64,000 nt of DNA, taken from the NCBI RefSeq assembly GCF_003105155.1, contig NZ_QETK01000008.1:1-64000 (forward strand), in the 5' to 3' direction. Source of the DNA: Pseudomonas sp. SDI (lineage in GTDB: Bacteria > Pseudomonadota > Gammaproteobacteria > Pseudomonadales > Pseudomonadaceae). The translations under genes and the position numbers were made by a program. The stretch's first letter is position 1. Each line of letters opens with the position of its first letter. The notes beneath the pieces are model-generated. The model made no database searches. It saw nothing but the letters and a program-made list of their open reading frames with translations, and was not told the DNA's origin. Positions 16,995 through 26,278 of the stretch are shown piece by piece.

Positions 16995-19900
16995 ATGTCG
17001 AATTTGATTTTCGCTGCAGACGTTGACCGTTCTCTGATTGATCAATTCTCCTCCGAAGGCGCTGGCCTCCCTGACCAAACCATGCTGAACCCCAAGGGGG
17101 AGCGTGATCCGTCTGAGCTTGAGCGGATCATCGGCATGACTCGCGCGATCCGCCGGCGAGAGCAGGCAAATGTGAAGCCCGGATTGCGAGTGATGGACTT
17201 CCACGCCACGTCTTGTGGACGATTGAAGTTACTGCTTCAGGACTTGTTCAACGCTCAACAACGACTGCTTAAAAAATCAAAAAGTATTGCGGGGTTCCAT
17301 AGCTGGGAGCGGGTGATCTTCAGCAAATTCGATGAGAGCTGGCACGACCCCAAAGGTGCAATCGCACAACGCTTCGATGCCTTGTCCCAGGAAGACCGCG
17401 ATGCGCTGGACGGCTTGCTCGAAAAGCAACTCGCATGGGTAGAGACCGCTAAAAAATGGGATGCCGATTTACGCGAGTTCATTCAGGGGCGCACCTACAT
17501 CAAGCAATTGGGCGGCATGGTTGCTCTGTTGCTGGATCAGTTGGCAAGGTGGGATGACCTCAGTGCGGATGAAAAGATCGCTGTTGCAGACGGTGCCTAT
17601 GCAGTAGCAACGCCTTTTAGCAATGAGCTGCTCGGCATTTTCATCACCCGTCAGCCCGCGCTGATGGGGTATTACACTGCCCTGCTGGAAGATGAGCAGA
17701 AAACCAGGAGCGTCGGCGATCACGTCTTGTCAGATGACGCCCCTCAGGCGCAGCAGGTAGCCGAGCCGTCAACGTCAGAGGAAAATCCAAGCGCTCCGTT
17801 GAGCTTGTTTGGCCTCTACAGTGAGCTGTTCCAGCTGGCTCAGCAGGCAAAGGCGGATGCAGGCAACCTTCACTATGCCGAGCAGATCGAAGCGCTGATC
17901 ACCTCCAACCTTCCTCGGCTGAGGCAGGAGTACGCGCTGAGCGAGGACTCGGTTCGAAAAATCCTCGCCGAGTGCATCGATGTCTTGATCAAAATCGGCC
18001 AAGAATTGGCCCTTCAAGACTTCCTGGACGTCGAGTTCCTGAAAGCGTTCAAAACAGCTTGGCTGGAGTATTTCAATGAACAGCTGCAGGAGGAAGTGTC
18101 AGAAACCTTCCTGACCGACCTGGCGGAGGAGCGCGAGATAGGATCGACTGAAATCAAGGAGAGACTGCTTCAAACCGAAGCGGTTACGGTTCGCATCGAA
18201 AGCGACCTCACAGGCTTCAATGAAAAGCTCAAAGTCGCAAATTTCCGCGAGAAGTCCGAGCTGCGCAACAGTATTGCTGAAGCCGAAGAGTCTCGAGTCA
18301 GAATCAAGCGACAGCTTCAGGAGGTCGAACAGGAAGGCTGCGATCTTTTGCTACCTCCAGGTTACCGACTTGAATCCCTCGACGCCGACGACCGAGACGT
18401 CGCTCTTACACCTGATGACTACCATCCGACGGCACGCTCGGCGCTCAAGGCTTGGGAGGCAATGGGTTATACTCCCGAACAGCCACCTATCCCTACCCTG
18501 CCTGATGTGGCTCCTATGCCGTCACCCTCTGAGCCGATCGTGGAACAGGTCAGTGAGCCCGGTACAGCGCATACGCCGCTGGTGGCAGATGTAGATCTAG
18601 ACAGTGTGATGGGTGAAGAACCCAACCTTGACGAGGTGCCAGAGCCGATAGCCGACTGTGAGCCGGCAGATGAAATCACCTCTGAGCCTGATCTGCCTGG
18701 ACACGCTGCGTTAGATGAGACAATCGCTACGGGTCTGGCCACCGTCGTAGCAGCTGAGCCAGAGGAACTCCCCCCGTCTGATCCGGCTGAAGAAGAAGTC
18801 AATGTCTCGCAGTTTTACACCACCCCTACTGCGGCCCGTGAGCGCCTGGAGGACTGCAGACAAACGATGAATGTCGTTCCTGCAATCGCAGTCGAAAACA
18901 TCGCATTGTTGTGGATCAAGAGCGGCCAACTGCCGTTGGCCAGCAAGACATTAGAAATCGCAGGACGCATGCATCTGGCCGGCGATCTGTTGTCGCTGCC
19001 GTTGGTGCAGTCAGCCTACCACGGCATGCACGTGTGGCGTGGCGACACAGCAACGGTAATTCGGGTTCAGCAAAACCTGCATCAGCTGTCCTCCGAGATC
19101 ATCGAGAGCTGGATCTATCGACGCCCAGGTGGACGCATCGTCCCCTACCTCGTGTTAGCCGCCACTCTGCAGCCCACCCTGTTCTGCGGCGTAATGACCA
19201 ATGCGTCACGCTTGCTCGCATCCGTTGCGGGCTACTTCGACGGCCCTGTTGCCAAGTTGATCGACGAGGTCGTCAGCTTCTCTAGCCATAACATCCGACT
19301 GGATATGGATGCCCTACGCGAGCAACCTACAAGCAACGATAAGGAATTGCGCGACAAGCTGGCCGCGCGCCTCGTCGAGTGGCAAGACCGCATTCTGAAC
19401 AAACAGACGGGTTGGGCCCCAGCCCGTAAAGCGATGAAAGAGTGCTTGGGGCGCGACGATTTCGAGCTCACCTACCAGAGCATCGTCAAGGACGATGCAT
19501 CTCGAATCAATGAAGTGCGCGCGTTCGTCGATCAGTACCGAGACAAAGACGAGCAGTTCCGACTGATGGCCGCTGAAATTCACAAGATGATGAATGAAAG
19601 CACTGCTGCCCCTCAGATCGAGGGTAACGCCAGAAATTGGTTCCTTCGATCGATTGACGAGATCGTTGAGGTTGCAGATCAGTGGGTCGAGGGTCATACG
19701 CTCCTGGGCCAGCGTACCAGTGAGGTTGCCAGGTTCGCGCCTCGCTTCCTTACGATGCTCAGTGCGGCCACCACTCACTTGTCGCAACGTTTCCAAAGCA
19801 CAGAAGATCCGGAGCACCAGGCAGGTCTACACCTTGCCATGACCGTGCTCCAACGCTTGAGCAAAGTCGGCGAGCGGCATGATGAAACCATCTGGGAGGT

Positions 19901-22900
19901 CTCTCGAATCACGGGCTGGCTCCAATGGCCGACGGAATGGTTGGCCACGTCGGCAGATGACACGCCCGCCCATCAATTGACGCTGCTCACCCATCTGCTT
20001 GAGCAGGGAATGGACGATTCGACGCTCGCGAGCGAAGCTCTTGAGAACAAGAACTTCCGACATGCGCTATTGCTGACGCTCAATGCTCAGGACAGCAAGA
20101 AAGGCTCAAAGGCGCAGAGCATCGAAGCGATCAAGCGCTTGTTCCTGGAGGAGGTTCACCGTTGCAATATCCGCAGTGACCAGATGAGAGGACTGCTGGA
20201 TAACGCAAACATTGCTTCGCTGATTGACGATGAGCGGCACTATCAGTTGCGCGGTGAATTGGAGCACCTTCAGGATCAGCTCAAAAACCTGCGAGTGCTG
20301 GATGACCTAAGCGAGATTCACAGCAGCCTGGATGACCTCGAATCCAGCATCGTCAACAAGTTCACGGCCAAAAAGGTGGAGCTTGAGGCGTCTCTGGAGG
20401 CACTTGTCAATCAAGCCCTGGTCGACCGCGGGGTTGACTGGATACCTGCTGCCTGGATGGAGCAAATTCGCTCGGCCCTCAATACGCATGACACTACCGT
20501 CGCAGAAGAGATGCTGGAGCACCTCAAGCACTCTCTGGACAAAGGCGAGCCGCTGCAGAGCGAGACAGAGACGGGAACTGAGCTGTTAAAGCATTTCCTC
20601 TCGCTTGAAACTCAGCTCCATGCTCTGCTGAGCGAGAACCATAATCCTCGTGAAGTGGTTCGCCACCTCTCCGGTTCGACTGTGAGCGGGCTGTCTTTGG
20701 ACAGCTTGCCTACCCACTTCAAGCAGGCTCTTGAAGGGTTGATCAACCTGCGTCGCCGGATCAAGACGCTGGATAAAACAACCTATGACGAGCTTGTGCA
20801 TATTCTGGCAGCGTTGGGCCTGGAGGCTGTAACACCATCCTTCAGCGCCGCAACGGCACAGCGCACAGCCTTCTCCGCGCGAAGCCGCATTGCACATCTC
20901 ACCTTGAACGTGAGGCGATGCGACACCGGGCGAGGCATTGTGTTCTTCAACCAGAAATCCGAAGAACAAGCCATCAACGTATTGCTGGCTAACGGCGATT
21001 GGGCGCTCTCGGAGCTGAAGGTGCTGCTCACCGAGCAGACCCAGTTCCTGCATGATCGTACGGTGCTCATCTCAGCCAAGGAGCTTTCGAACGATGATCG
21101 CAACGAGCTGGCCAAATTCTCCAAGCAGCAACGGCATGCTCTGCTCCATATAGACCCCGTCATGCTGACCATGCTTGCCGGGCTTGGAACTCCGGATCAC
21201 CAGCGTCTTAAAACGTTCCTGCAGCTCAGCTTGCCATGGACATTCAGCAATCCGTACACCGGCAACCAGATGCAGCCCGCTCCGCCGGAGATGCGCTACG
21301 GGCGTCAGAGCGACGTCAAATCGCTGATCACCATGCGCAATGGCGCCGCCATGATTTTCGGTGGTCGCCAGCTGGGTAAAACGACGCTCTTAAACGAGAC
21401 GCAGCGACGTTTCCACAACCCGTCACAACGCCACCACGCCTTCCTCTACCAAATGGATGGAGACCTTGACCGCGCGAATCTGTCTGGCAACGAGCTGGAA
21501 AAGCATCGCAAGCGCGTCTGGCAGATGATCTATCAGTCGGCTGTCAGTGGCCAGCTGATCAAGAACTCCCATCCCGTAGACGCTGACGCAATGATCGCTG
21601 AGCTGCGCGAGTACTTCGCCAAAGACAATCCTGACGCGCTGATGGTCTGTCTCGACGAAATTGACCCTATCCTGGGGCTCGATGCTGCCAACGGCTTCCG
21701 CATCTTCCGTGATCTCACTGGACTGGTGAACAACAGCAATGGCAGGTTCAAAGTGGTCATTGCAGGCTTGGAGAACGTCCGACGGTTCGCTGATGCGCCA
21801 AACTACCCGCTTCATCAGCTCGGCAGCGCAATCCAGGTTTCGATCATGAGCCCGGCAGAGGCACTGCAACTGATTCGCGAACCATTAGGGCACCTGGGCT
21901 ACGAGTTCGAATCCCCGTTGCTGATGAACAGGATTCTGGTCGAAACAAACCGCCATCCTGGCCTGATTCACATCGTCTGCCATGAACTGATCCTGGCCTT
22001 GAACGCACGCCCAAATCGCCGCGTGGGCTCCGTCATGATTACGGCTGATGACATTGAGCAGATCCGTAAGGATCCGAACATCCGTCAGCTCATTTGCGAC
22101 CGTTTTGACATCACGCTCAACCTCGACTTGCGCTACAAGCTGATCGCCTACAGTCTGATTTCGCAGAGCACCAGCAGCTTCTCCCCCAACCGTGCGAAAT
22201 CCATCGTCCAGGAGTGGGCCCCGCACATCTTTGAGCCGATGACCGATGCACAGTTTGAAGCTTTCCTGGATGAGCTGTGCGGGCTCGGCGTTCTCCAATA
22301 CATGCGTCGTACCGAGGGCGGCAAAGAGTATGCCCTTCGCAACGCCAACATCATGAACCTCGTGGGAGGACAGCCCAATATCGAGGACAAGTTGTTGGCG
22401 GCGGTTGAAGCAATCAATGAGAACGATCCATTGTCAGCACATGCGTTCCCGATCGACGCTATGCGCCCTTCCCCGCTTACGTTGCGAGACGAAAAGCTGC
22501 TCATCAGCGAGGAAGTGCGTGACAAGCCCATGCTGGGCGTGATTGAGGCCCGTTCCTCGAACTACTCCGTTGGCATTATCGCAGGCTCGGAAGCGTTGGG
22601 CCTTGATCCTCAGTGGATGGTCGAATCGCTTTTGGCCATTGGGGAAGAAGAGCCAGCGCTCAACAGAAATCAGAAGCCTGGTCGCTATTCGCCTGTCCAC
22701 AAGCGTGACACGGATCTGAGTTCCGCCAGTGAGTTCAAGAAGCTGCTGGTAGATGTGATCATTGATGTCCAGGCCGTTCGCAAAAACGTGATGTTCTTTG
22801 TGGAAATCACCGGTAATCAGCCTGTTGGCATGATGCTGGATCTGCTCGATGTTGCGCACGAGGCGCGGCTGAACACCAATGCTAAACGCCACCGCGTTCG

Positions 22901-23489
22901 TGTCATCTTCCTAATGTCGCCGCGTGCCCTATGGCAATGGGAGTCGAATCCGCAGCTCACCCAAGGGCGCGAGACGATGCAGCCTTTCATTGCCTTGGAC
23001 ATCTGGAAGAAGACAGCGTTGGCTCACCTGCTGAACAAGCTCAACCTTGAGAACACTTCGACCTCCACCGACATCCTGGAAGAGTACAGCCAAGGCTGGT
23101 ACTTCTCTCTAGACAGACTGCTGGCCGCCAAGAACAAAAAGACCGAAGTGGTCAAAGTGAACGCTTTCGGTGCGGCTTATACCTCGTTACTGCAGGCCAA
23201 ACCCAAGAGCATGGACGAGTTCCTGAGCAAGGCTGGCGTTACCGCAGTGAGCTGGGGGCGTCCCGTACTGAGCGCACTTTGCGAGGAGGAACGCTTCGAT
23301 GAAGAAGACCTTGAGATACGGCTCATGGATGACTACGGCGATGTTGACCCACAGCAAGCGCTGCGTTGGCTGACTCGCTTGCGCATTGTTATTCCGTGCC
23401 GCGGGGCGATGAAGAAAAATTACTACCGCATTCCGCTGAGCATCAAGGCTGCACTGCTCATCAAGGCCCCTCAAGAGTCCAAGGCCTGA
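16995..23489 (+). CDS. Giant (2164-aa) P-loop ATPase heading a DISARM-like operon
   Basis: The largest cargo gene. The ATG at 16995 (MSNLIFAADVDRS) is preferred over the weak upstream codon at 16956. Residues about 1-1400 are mostly helical with charged coiled-coil-like segments (for example 380-450) and an acidic, proline-rich linker near 500-620. A STAND/Orc-like ATPase follows: Walker A GGRQLGKTTLL (about 1454) and Walker B LMVCLDEIDPILG (about 1548). A winged-helix-like segment lies around 1710-1790 (YKLIAYSLIS through LCGLGVLQYMRR). The C-terminal 400 residues match no domain I know. It lies 2 bp before the next gene and so probably forms an operon with the DrmA/DrmB-like genes. A sensor or regulatory ATPase role is a guess. 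Confidence 0.82.
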   Translation: MSNLIFAADVDRSLIDQFSSEGAGLPDQTMLNPKGERDPSELERIIGMTRAIRRREQANVKPGLRVMDFHATSCGRLKLLLQDLFNAQQRLLKKSKSIAGFHSWERVIFSKFDESWHDPKGAIAQRFDALSQEDRDALDGLLEKQLAWVETAKKWDADLREFIQGRTYIKQLGGMVALLLDQLARWDDLSADEKIAVADGAYAVATPFSNELLGIFITRQPALMGYYTALLEDEQKTRSVGDHVLSDDAPQAQQVAEPSTSEENPSAPLSLFGLYSELFQLAQQAKADAGNLHYAEQIEALITSNLPRLRQEYALSEDSVRKILAECIDVLIKIGQELALQDFLDVEFLKAFKTAWLEYFNEQLQEEVSETFLTDLAEEREIGSTEIKERLLQTEAVTVRIESDLTGFNEKLKVANFREKSELRNSIAEAEESRVRIKRQLQEVEQEGCDLLLPPGYRLESLDADDRDVALTPDDYHPTARSALKAWEAMGYTPEQPPIPTLPDVAPMPSPSEPIVEQVSEPGTAHTPLVADVDLDSVMGEEPNLDEVPEPIADCEPADEITSEPDLPGHAALDETIATGLATVVAAEPEELPPSDPAEEEVNVSQFYTTPTAARERLEDCRQTMNVVPAIAVENIALLWIKSGQLPLASKTLEIAGRMHLAGDLLSLPLVQSAYHGMHVWRGDTATVIRVQQNLHQLSSEIIESWIYRRPGGRIVPYLVLAATLQPTLFCGVMTNASRLLASVAGYFDGPVAKLIDEVVSFSSHNIRLDMDALREQPTSNDKELRDKLAARLVEWQDRILNKQTGWAPARKAMKECLGRDDFELTYQSIVKDDASRINEVRAFVDQYRDKDEQFRLMAAEIHKMMNESTAAPQIEGNARNWFLRSIDEIVEVADQWVEGHTLLGQRTSEVARFAPRFLTMLSAATTHLSQRFQSTEDPEHQAGLHLAMTVLQRLSKVGERHDETIWEVSRITGWLQWPTEWLATSADDTPAHQLTLLTHLLEQGMDDSTLASEALENKNFRHALLLTLNAQDSKKGSKAQSIEAIKRLFLEEVHRCNIRSDQMRGLLDNANIASLIDDERHYQLRGELEHLQDQLKNLRVLDDLSEIHSSLDDLESSIVNKFTAKKVELEASLEALVNQALVDRGVDWIPAAWMEQIRSALNTHDTTVAEEMLEHLKHSLDKGEPLQSETETGTELLKHFLSLETQLHALLSENHNPREVVRHLSGSTVSGLSLDSLPTHFKQALEGLINLRRRIKTLDKTTYDELVHILAALGLEAVTPSFSAATAQRTAFSARSRIAHLTLNVRRCDTGRGIVFFNQKSEEQAINVLLANGDWALSELKVLLTEQTQFLHDRTVLISAKELSNDDRNELAKFSKQQRHALLHIDPVMLTMLAGLGTPDHQRLKTFLQLSLPWTFSNPYTGNQMQPAPPEMRYGRQSDVKSLITMRNGAAMIFGGRQLGKTTLLNETQRRFHNPSQRHHAFLYQMDGDLDRANLSGNELEKHRKRVWQMIYQSAVSGQLIKNSHPVDADAMIAELREYFAKDNPDALMVCLDEIDPILGLDAANGFRIFRDLTGLVNNSNGRFKVVIAGLENVRRFADAPNYPLHQLGSAIQVSIMSPAEALQLIREPLGHLGYEFESPLLMNRILVETNRHPGLIHIVCHELILALNARPNRRVGSVMITADDIEQIRKDPNIRQLICDRFDITLNLDLRYKLIAYSLISQSTSSFSPNRAKSIVQEWAPHIFEPMTDAQFEAFLDELCGLGVLQYMRRTEGGKEYALRNANIMNLVGGQPNIEDKLLAAVEAINENDPLSAHAFPIDAMRPSPLTLRDEKLLISEEVRDKPMLGVIEARSSNYSVGIIAGSEALGLDPQWMVESLLAIGEEEPALNRNQKPGRYSPVHKRDTDLSSASEFKKLLVDVIIDVQAVRKNVMFFVEITGNQPVGMMLDLLDVAHEARLNTNAKRHRVRVIFLMSPRALWQWESNPQLTQGRETMQPFIALDIWKKTALAHLLNKLNLENTSTSTDILEEYSQGWYFSLDRLLAAKNKKTEVVKVNAFGAAYTSLLQAKPKSMDEFLSKAGVTAVSWGRPVLSALCEEERFDEEDLEIRLMDDYGDVDPQQALRWLTRLRIVIPCRGAMKKNYYRIPLSIKAALLIKAPQESKA

Positions 23490-23491
23490 TC

Positions 23492-26269
23492 ATGACCCAG
23501 CAAACAACACCACCAATTGGCTGGGTGCGGGTCATGCAGGGTGCGTGGGGAGCTGTCCCAGCAAGTGAACTGCTCCAGCCCGGCGCCGATGCCTGGTCAT
23601 CGATCAAGTTGCAGGCCCCCGACGCTGCGGAATGCGCGAGTATGGCGCTGGTTGGGCGTGCGCTGAAGTACGGTCAGTCCGTGGCGATAGCCTTGCCGCT
23701 GATGAGTGGTGGAGGGCTCACCCGTTTGATGGTGTACCTGAACCGAATCCGCTGGGATGCCTTACAGGGTGGTATACGCTCGCCGTGGCTCAACCCAGCC
23801 AATATGGAAACATGCCCAGACATCGTGTTTATCTCCCGTCCCCGGGTCGGTTACCAGGATCTGTCGAGGGTAGCTGCCTTGCGCGCGCGAGTACTCCGAG
23901 CAGCAGACCTGAAGCGCCATAAGAAGTCCGCTTCAGAAACCCTGGTGGTTGACGGCTCCGCCGATGTAATGGAAATGGTCGAAACGATCAGCAAAGCCAG
24001 CAAGCCTTTCGTCCTGGTCATCGACGGTACGCGTGGCGGTAATGACAATGCCGCTGCCGTGGACAGCGCACTGTCTGAGTCCTTCCCTGAGATTCCCCGG
24101 ATCACGCTCCTGTCCCTCGGTGATGGTGAGTCCCTGGACAAAATGCGATCCAACGGGACGATGAGTCATCTATGGCTGATGAGGCTGGGCGATAAAGCTG
24201 CACTGGCCAAGGCGCCTGCGGCCAATAGCCAGTTCCAGCTGTCGGTCATTCAGGATCGTAGGGCAAATCACGAATTGGGGCAGATAGCCGACCGGTTCTT
24301 CGCCCTTCGCCGCGACCTCGATCGTAAAGACTCCGTGCTGAAGGATCGACTGGCCATCGTGGGAAAGGTCTTTCGGAGCCTGAACGAACTGCCCGTGCCA
24401 CTCCCTTTCCTGGAAGGTGCATTACAGGCAGCGACACGCCCGGGGCTGTTTCCTGTTCGCTGCCTGGAACGATGGCTTGAGATCGCTAAAAAAGGCAGCG
24501 GTCTGTACGGAGAGTCAGACGTCGCGTCACTCAACCTGATTCAACAACTGGATGATATCCACGCGCTCTTTTTGCAATCGGTTGCCGGCAAAGCCGGATG
24601 GTTGCTCAATCACCTGTCCAGTTCGTGCGCGGCCAACCGACAAACCCTAGTTCTATGCGGCAGCCAGCATGAAGTCGCAGCGCTGGAAGCCTGGTTTGAC
24701 AACGAGCTTGTCGAAGGATGGAGCAGTACTGTTCAGATTACGGCCATGGACGGCGTTAAAGCATATCGCCAGTTCCGCTCTGCTGTAGACGAAGTCATCA
24801 TCACCGGCATGCTCTGGCCAAGTCGTCAGCACTGGTTAGCTACACCCTGCAGCCGTCTGATTGTACCGGCGTACGAGTATGAACAGCCGTTTGTGCAGCG
24901 CATGCTCCACCTATGGTGGGCAAAGCACGGTGTAGAAAGCTGCCCCATGGGTGACAAACTGACCCACTGGCAGCTCGGATGGAATAAGCGCAGGTGCGAG
25001 GATTTACGCACCTTGGATCAATCGCTGGCCCTTGAAAGACTGACCCCTGCTGATTCCAGCGTCTATCCCCCCAAGGAACGCCATGTTTCCGTACCACTGG
25101 ACATGGCATTCGATAACTGGCTGGAGTTGCTGTTGGAGGAGCCGGTTGAACCATGTGCACCTGCTCAGAACGGTGATGCACTCGCACCGGATCTGATCTG
25201 GATCACACTTGAAGGGGCTCACACTGAACTGCCTTGGAGCAAGACCCGCCCGGTGCTCGTCCTGCGAGATGACGAAATTCATCCAACACCGGCAGAAGAG
25301 TTGACTGAGGGCGATCAGATCATCCTGCTCCGCCATGTCGATGAGCGAATCGCCACGCAAGAACAGCTTTTTGAGATGGTGGCCCTTTCAGAAGGTATGC
25401 AACAGTTTCTCCGAGCTGCCAACCGTTGGAAAACCATGGTCGATAGCGTTTCCGCTCGAATGACTGTGGCGCAGGTGCAGATCCAGCTTCGCAAGGAAAA
25501 GGTAAAGGTGTGCGACGCAACGGTCGGCAACTGGTTCCGACACAAGGTCTATGGCCCCCGCGATCGGGCGGCGATATCCGTGTTCGCACGACTTTCTGGC
25601 GCCAAGACCCCCGAGCGATCAGCCCATTACGTCGCCAACGGCATTGAGCAAGTGCGCGTTGCTCACCAGCAGGTTGGTAAGCAGCTTCGCAAAGCAATTC
25701 TAGAGCGCGGCAAGGGTGCAACCACCGTCGAGATTGGCGAACTGACAATCGACGGAAAGGCGTTTGACGACATGATTGAGGTAGGGACTGTCACCTCAAT
25801 CCGAGCTGCGGCCACTCAGGTAATTTCGGCGAGAACGGACAATTTGATCGACATCGCCAATCAAGTCGCAAGCGCCCACCCAGGGCGCCTTTGCATGACC
25901 AATCCAGCCATCAAGTCGATGCGTGATTCGGTGTACCGGGATTACGGCAAATTCCGTTCTTGCCTGTCACTCATGGCCACCAAGCTCTACGAGCACTACA
26001 GCGAGCGAAATGGGCGGCTGCATGATGTGCTTGAGCACTTCAAGCAGGAGAACATCAGCTTCGAGCCCAAGATGTCTGCCGTGACAATGGGGATGTTCGC
26101 AGACAACCGGCAGTACAAAGGTAAGCCCGCAGACTTGAACAGGCACTTCCGTCTTGGCCGGGCCCGTGACCCTGCACTTACATTGCGCATTCATTTCGAT
26201 TGGGATGCGGAGGACAAGCTCTTGGTGATCCACCACGCCGGCAAACACCTGGAAACAACACAATCTTAA
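23492..26269 (+). CDS. Unknown 925-aa protein, position of DrmE/DrmD in the DISARM-like operon
   Basis: The ATG at 23492 is 2 bp after the previous stop; the longer frame overlapping that gene is not needed. No P-loop or nuclease signature stands out. The middle (about 360-520) has a Rossmann-like alternation (LVLCGSQHEVAALEAWF, then VDEVIITGMLWPSRQHWL), reminiscent of the inactive second half of a helicase. A segment near 650-690 (MTVAQVQIQLRKEKVKVCDA) looks like an HTH. In class 2 DISARM a large unassigned protein, DrmE, accompanies drmA and drmB. Position and size allow that comparison, but I cannot confirm homology by eye. It starts directly after the ATPase gene and ends 9 bp before the DrmA-like gene. 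Confidence 0.75.
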   Translation: MTQQTTPPIGWVRVMQGAWGAVPASELLQPGADAWSSIKLQAPDAAECASMALVGRALKYGQSVAIALPLMSGGGLTRLMVYLNRIRWDALQGGIRSPWLNPANMETCPDIVFISRPRVGYQDLSRVAALRARVLRAADLKRHKKSASETLVVDGSADVMEMVETISKASKPFVLVIDGTRGGNDNAAAVDSALSESFPEIPRITLLSLGDGESLDKMRSNGTMSHLWLMRLGDKAALAKAPAANSQFQLSVIQDRRANHELGQIADRFFALRRDLDRKDSVLKDRLAIVGKVFRSLNELPVPLPFLEGALQAATRPGLFPVRCLERWLEIAKKGSGLYGESDVASLNLIQQLDDIHALFLQSVAGKAGWLLNHLSSSCAANRQTLVLCGSQHEVAALEAWFDNELVEGWSSTVQITAMDGVKAYRQFRSAVDEVIITGMLWPSRQHWLATPCSRLIVPAYEYEQPFVQRMLHLWWAKHGVESCPMGDKLTHWQLGWNKRRCEDLRTLDQSLALERLTPADSSVYPPKERHVSVPLDMAFDNWLELLLEEPVEPCAPAQNGDALAPDLIWITLEGAHTELPWSKTRPVLVLRDDEIHPTPAEELTEGDQIILLRHVDERIATQEQLFEMVALSEGMQQFLRAANRWKTMVDSVSARMTVAQVQIQLRKEKVKVCDATVGNWFRHKVYGPRDRAAISVFARLSGAKTPERSAHYVANGIEQVRVAHQQVGKQLRKAILERGKGATTVEIGELTIDGKAFDDMIEVGTVTSIRAAATQVISARTDNLIDIANQVASAHPGRLCMTNPAIKSMRDSVYRDYGKFRSCLSLMATKLYEHYSERNGRLHDVLEHFKQENISFEPKMSAVTMGMFADNRQYKGKPADLNRHFRLGRARDPALTLRIHFDWDAEDKLLVIHHAGKHLETTQS

Positions 26270-26278
26270 GGACGAACC

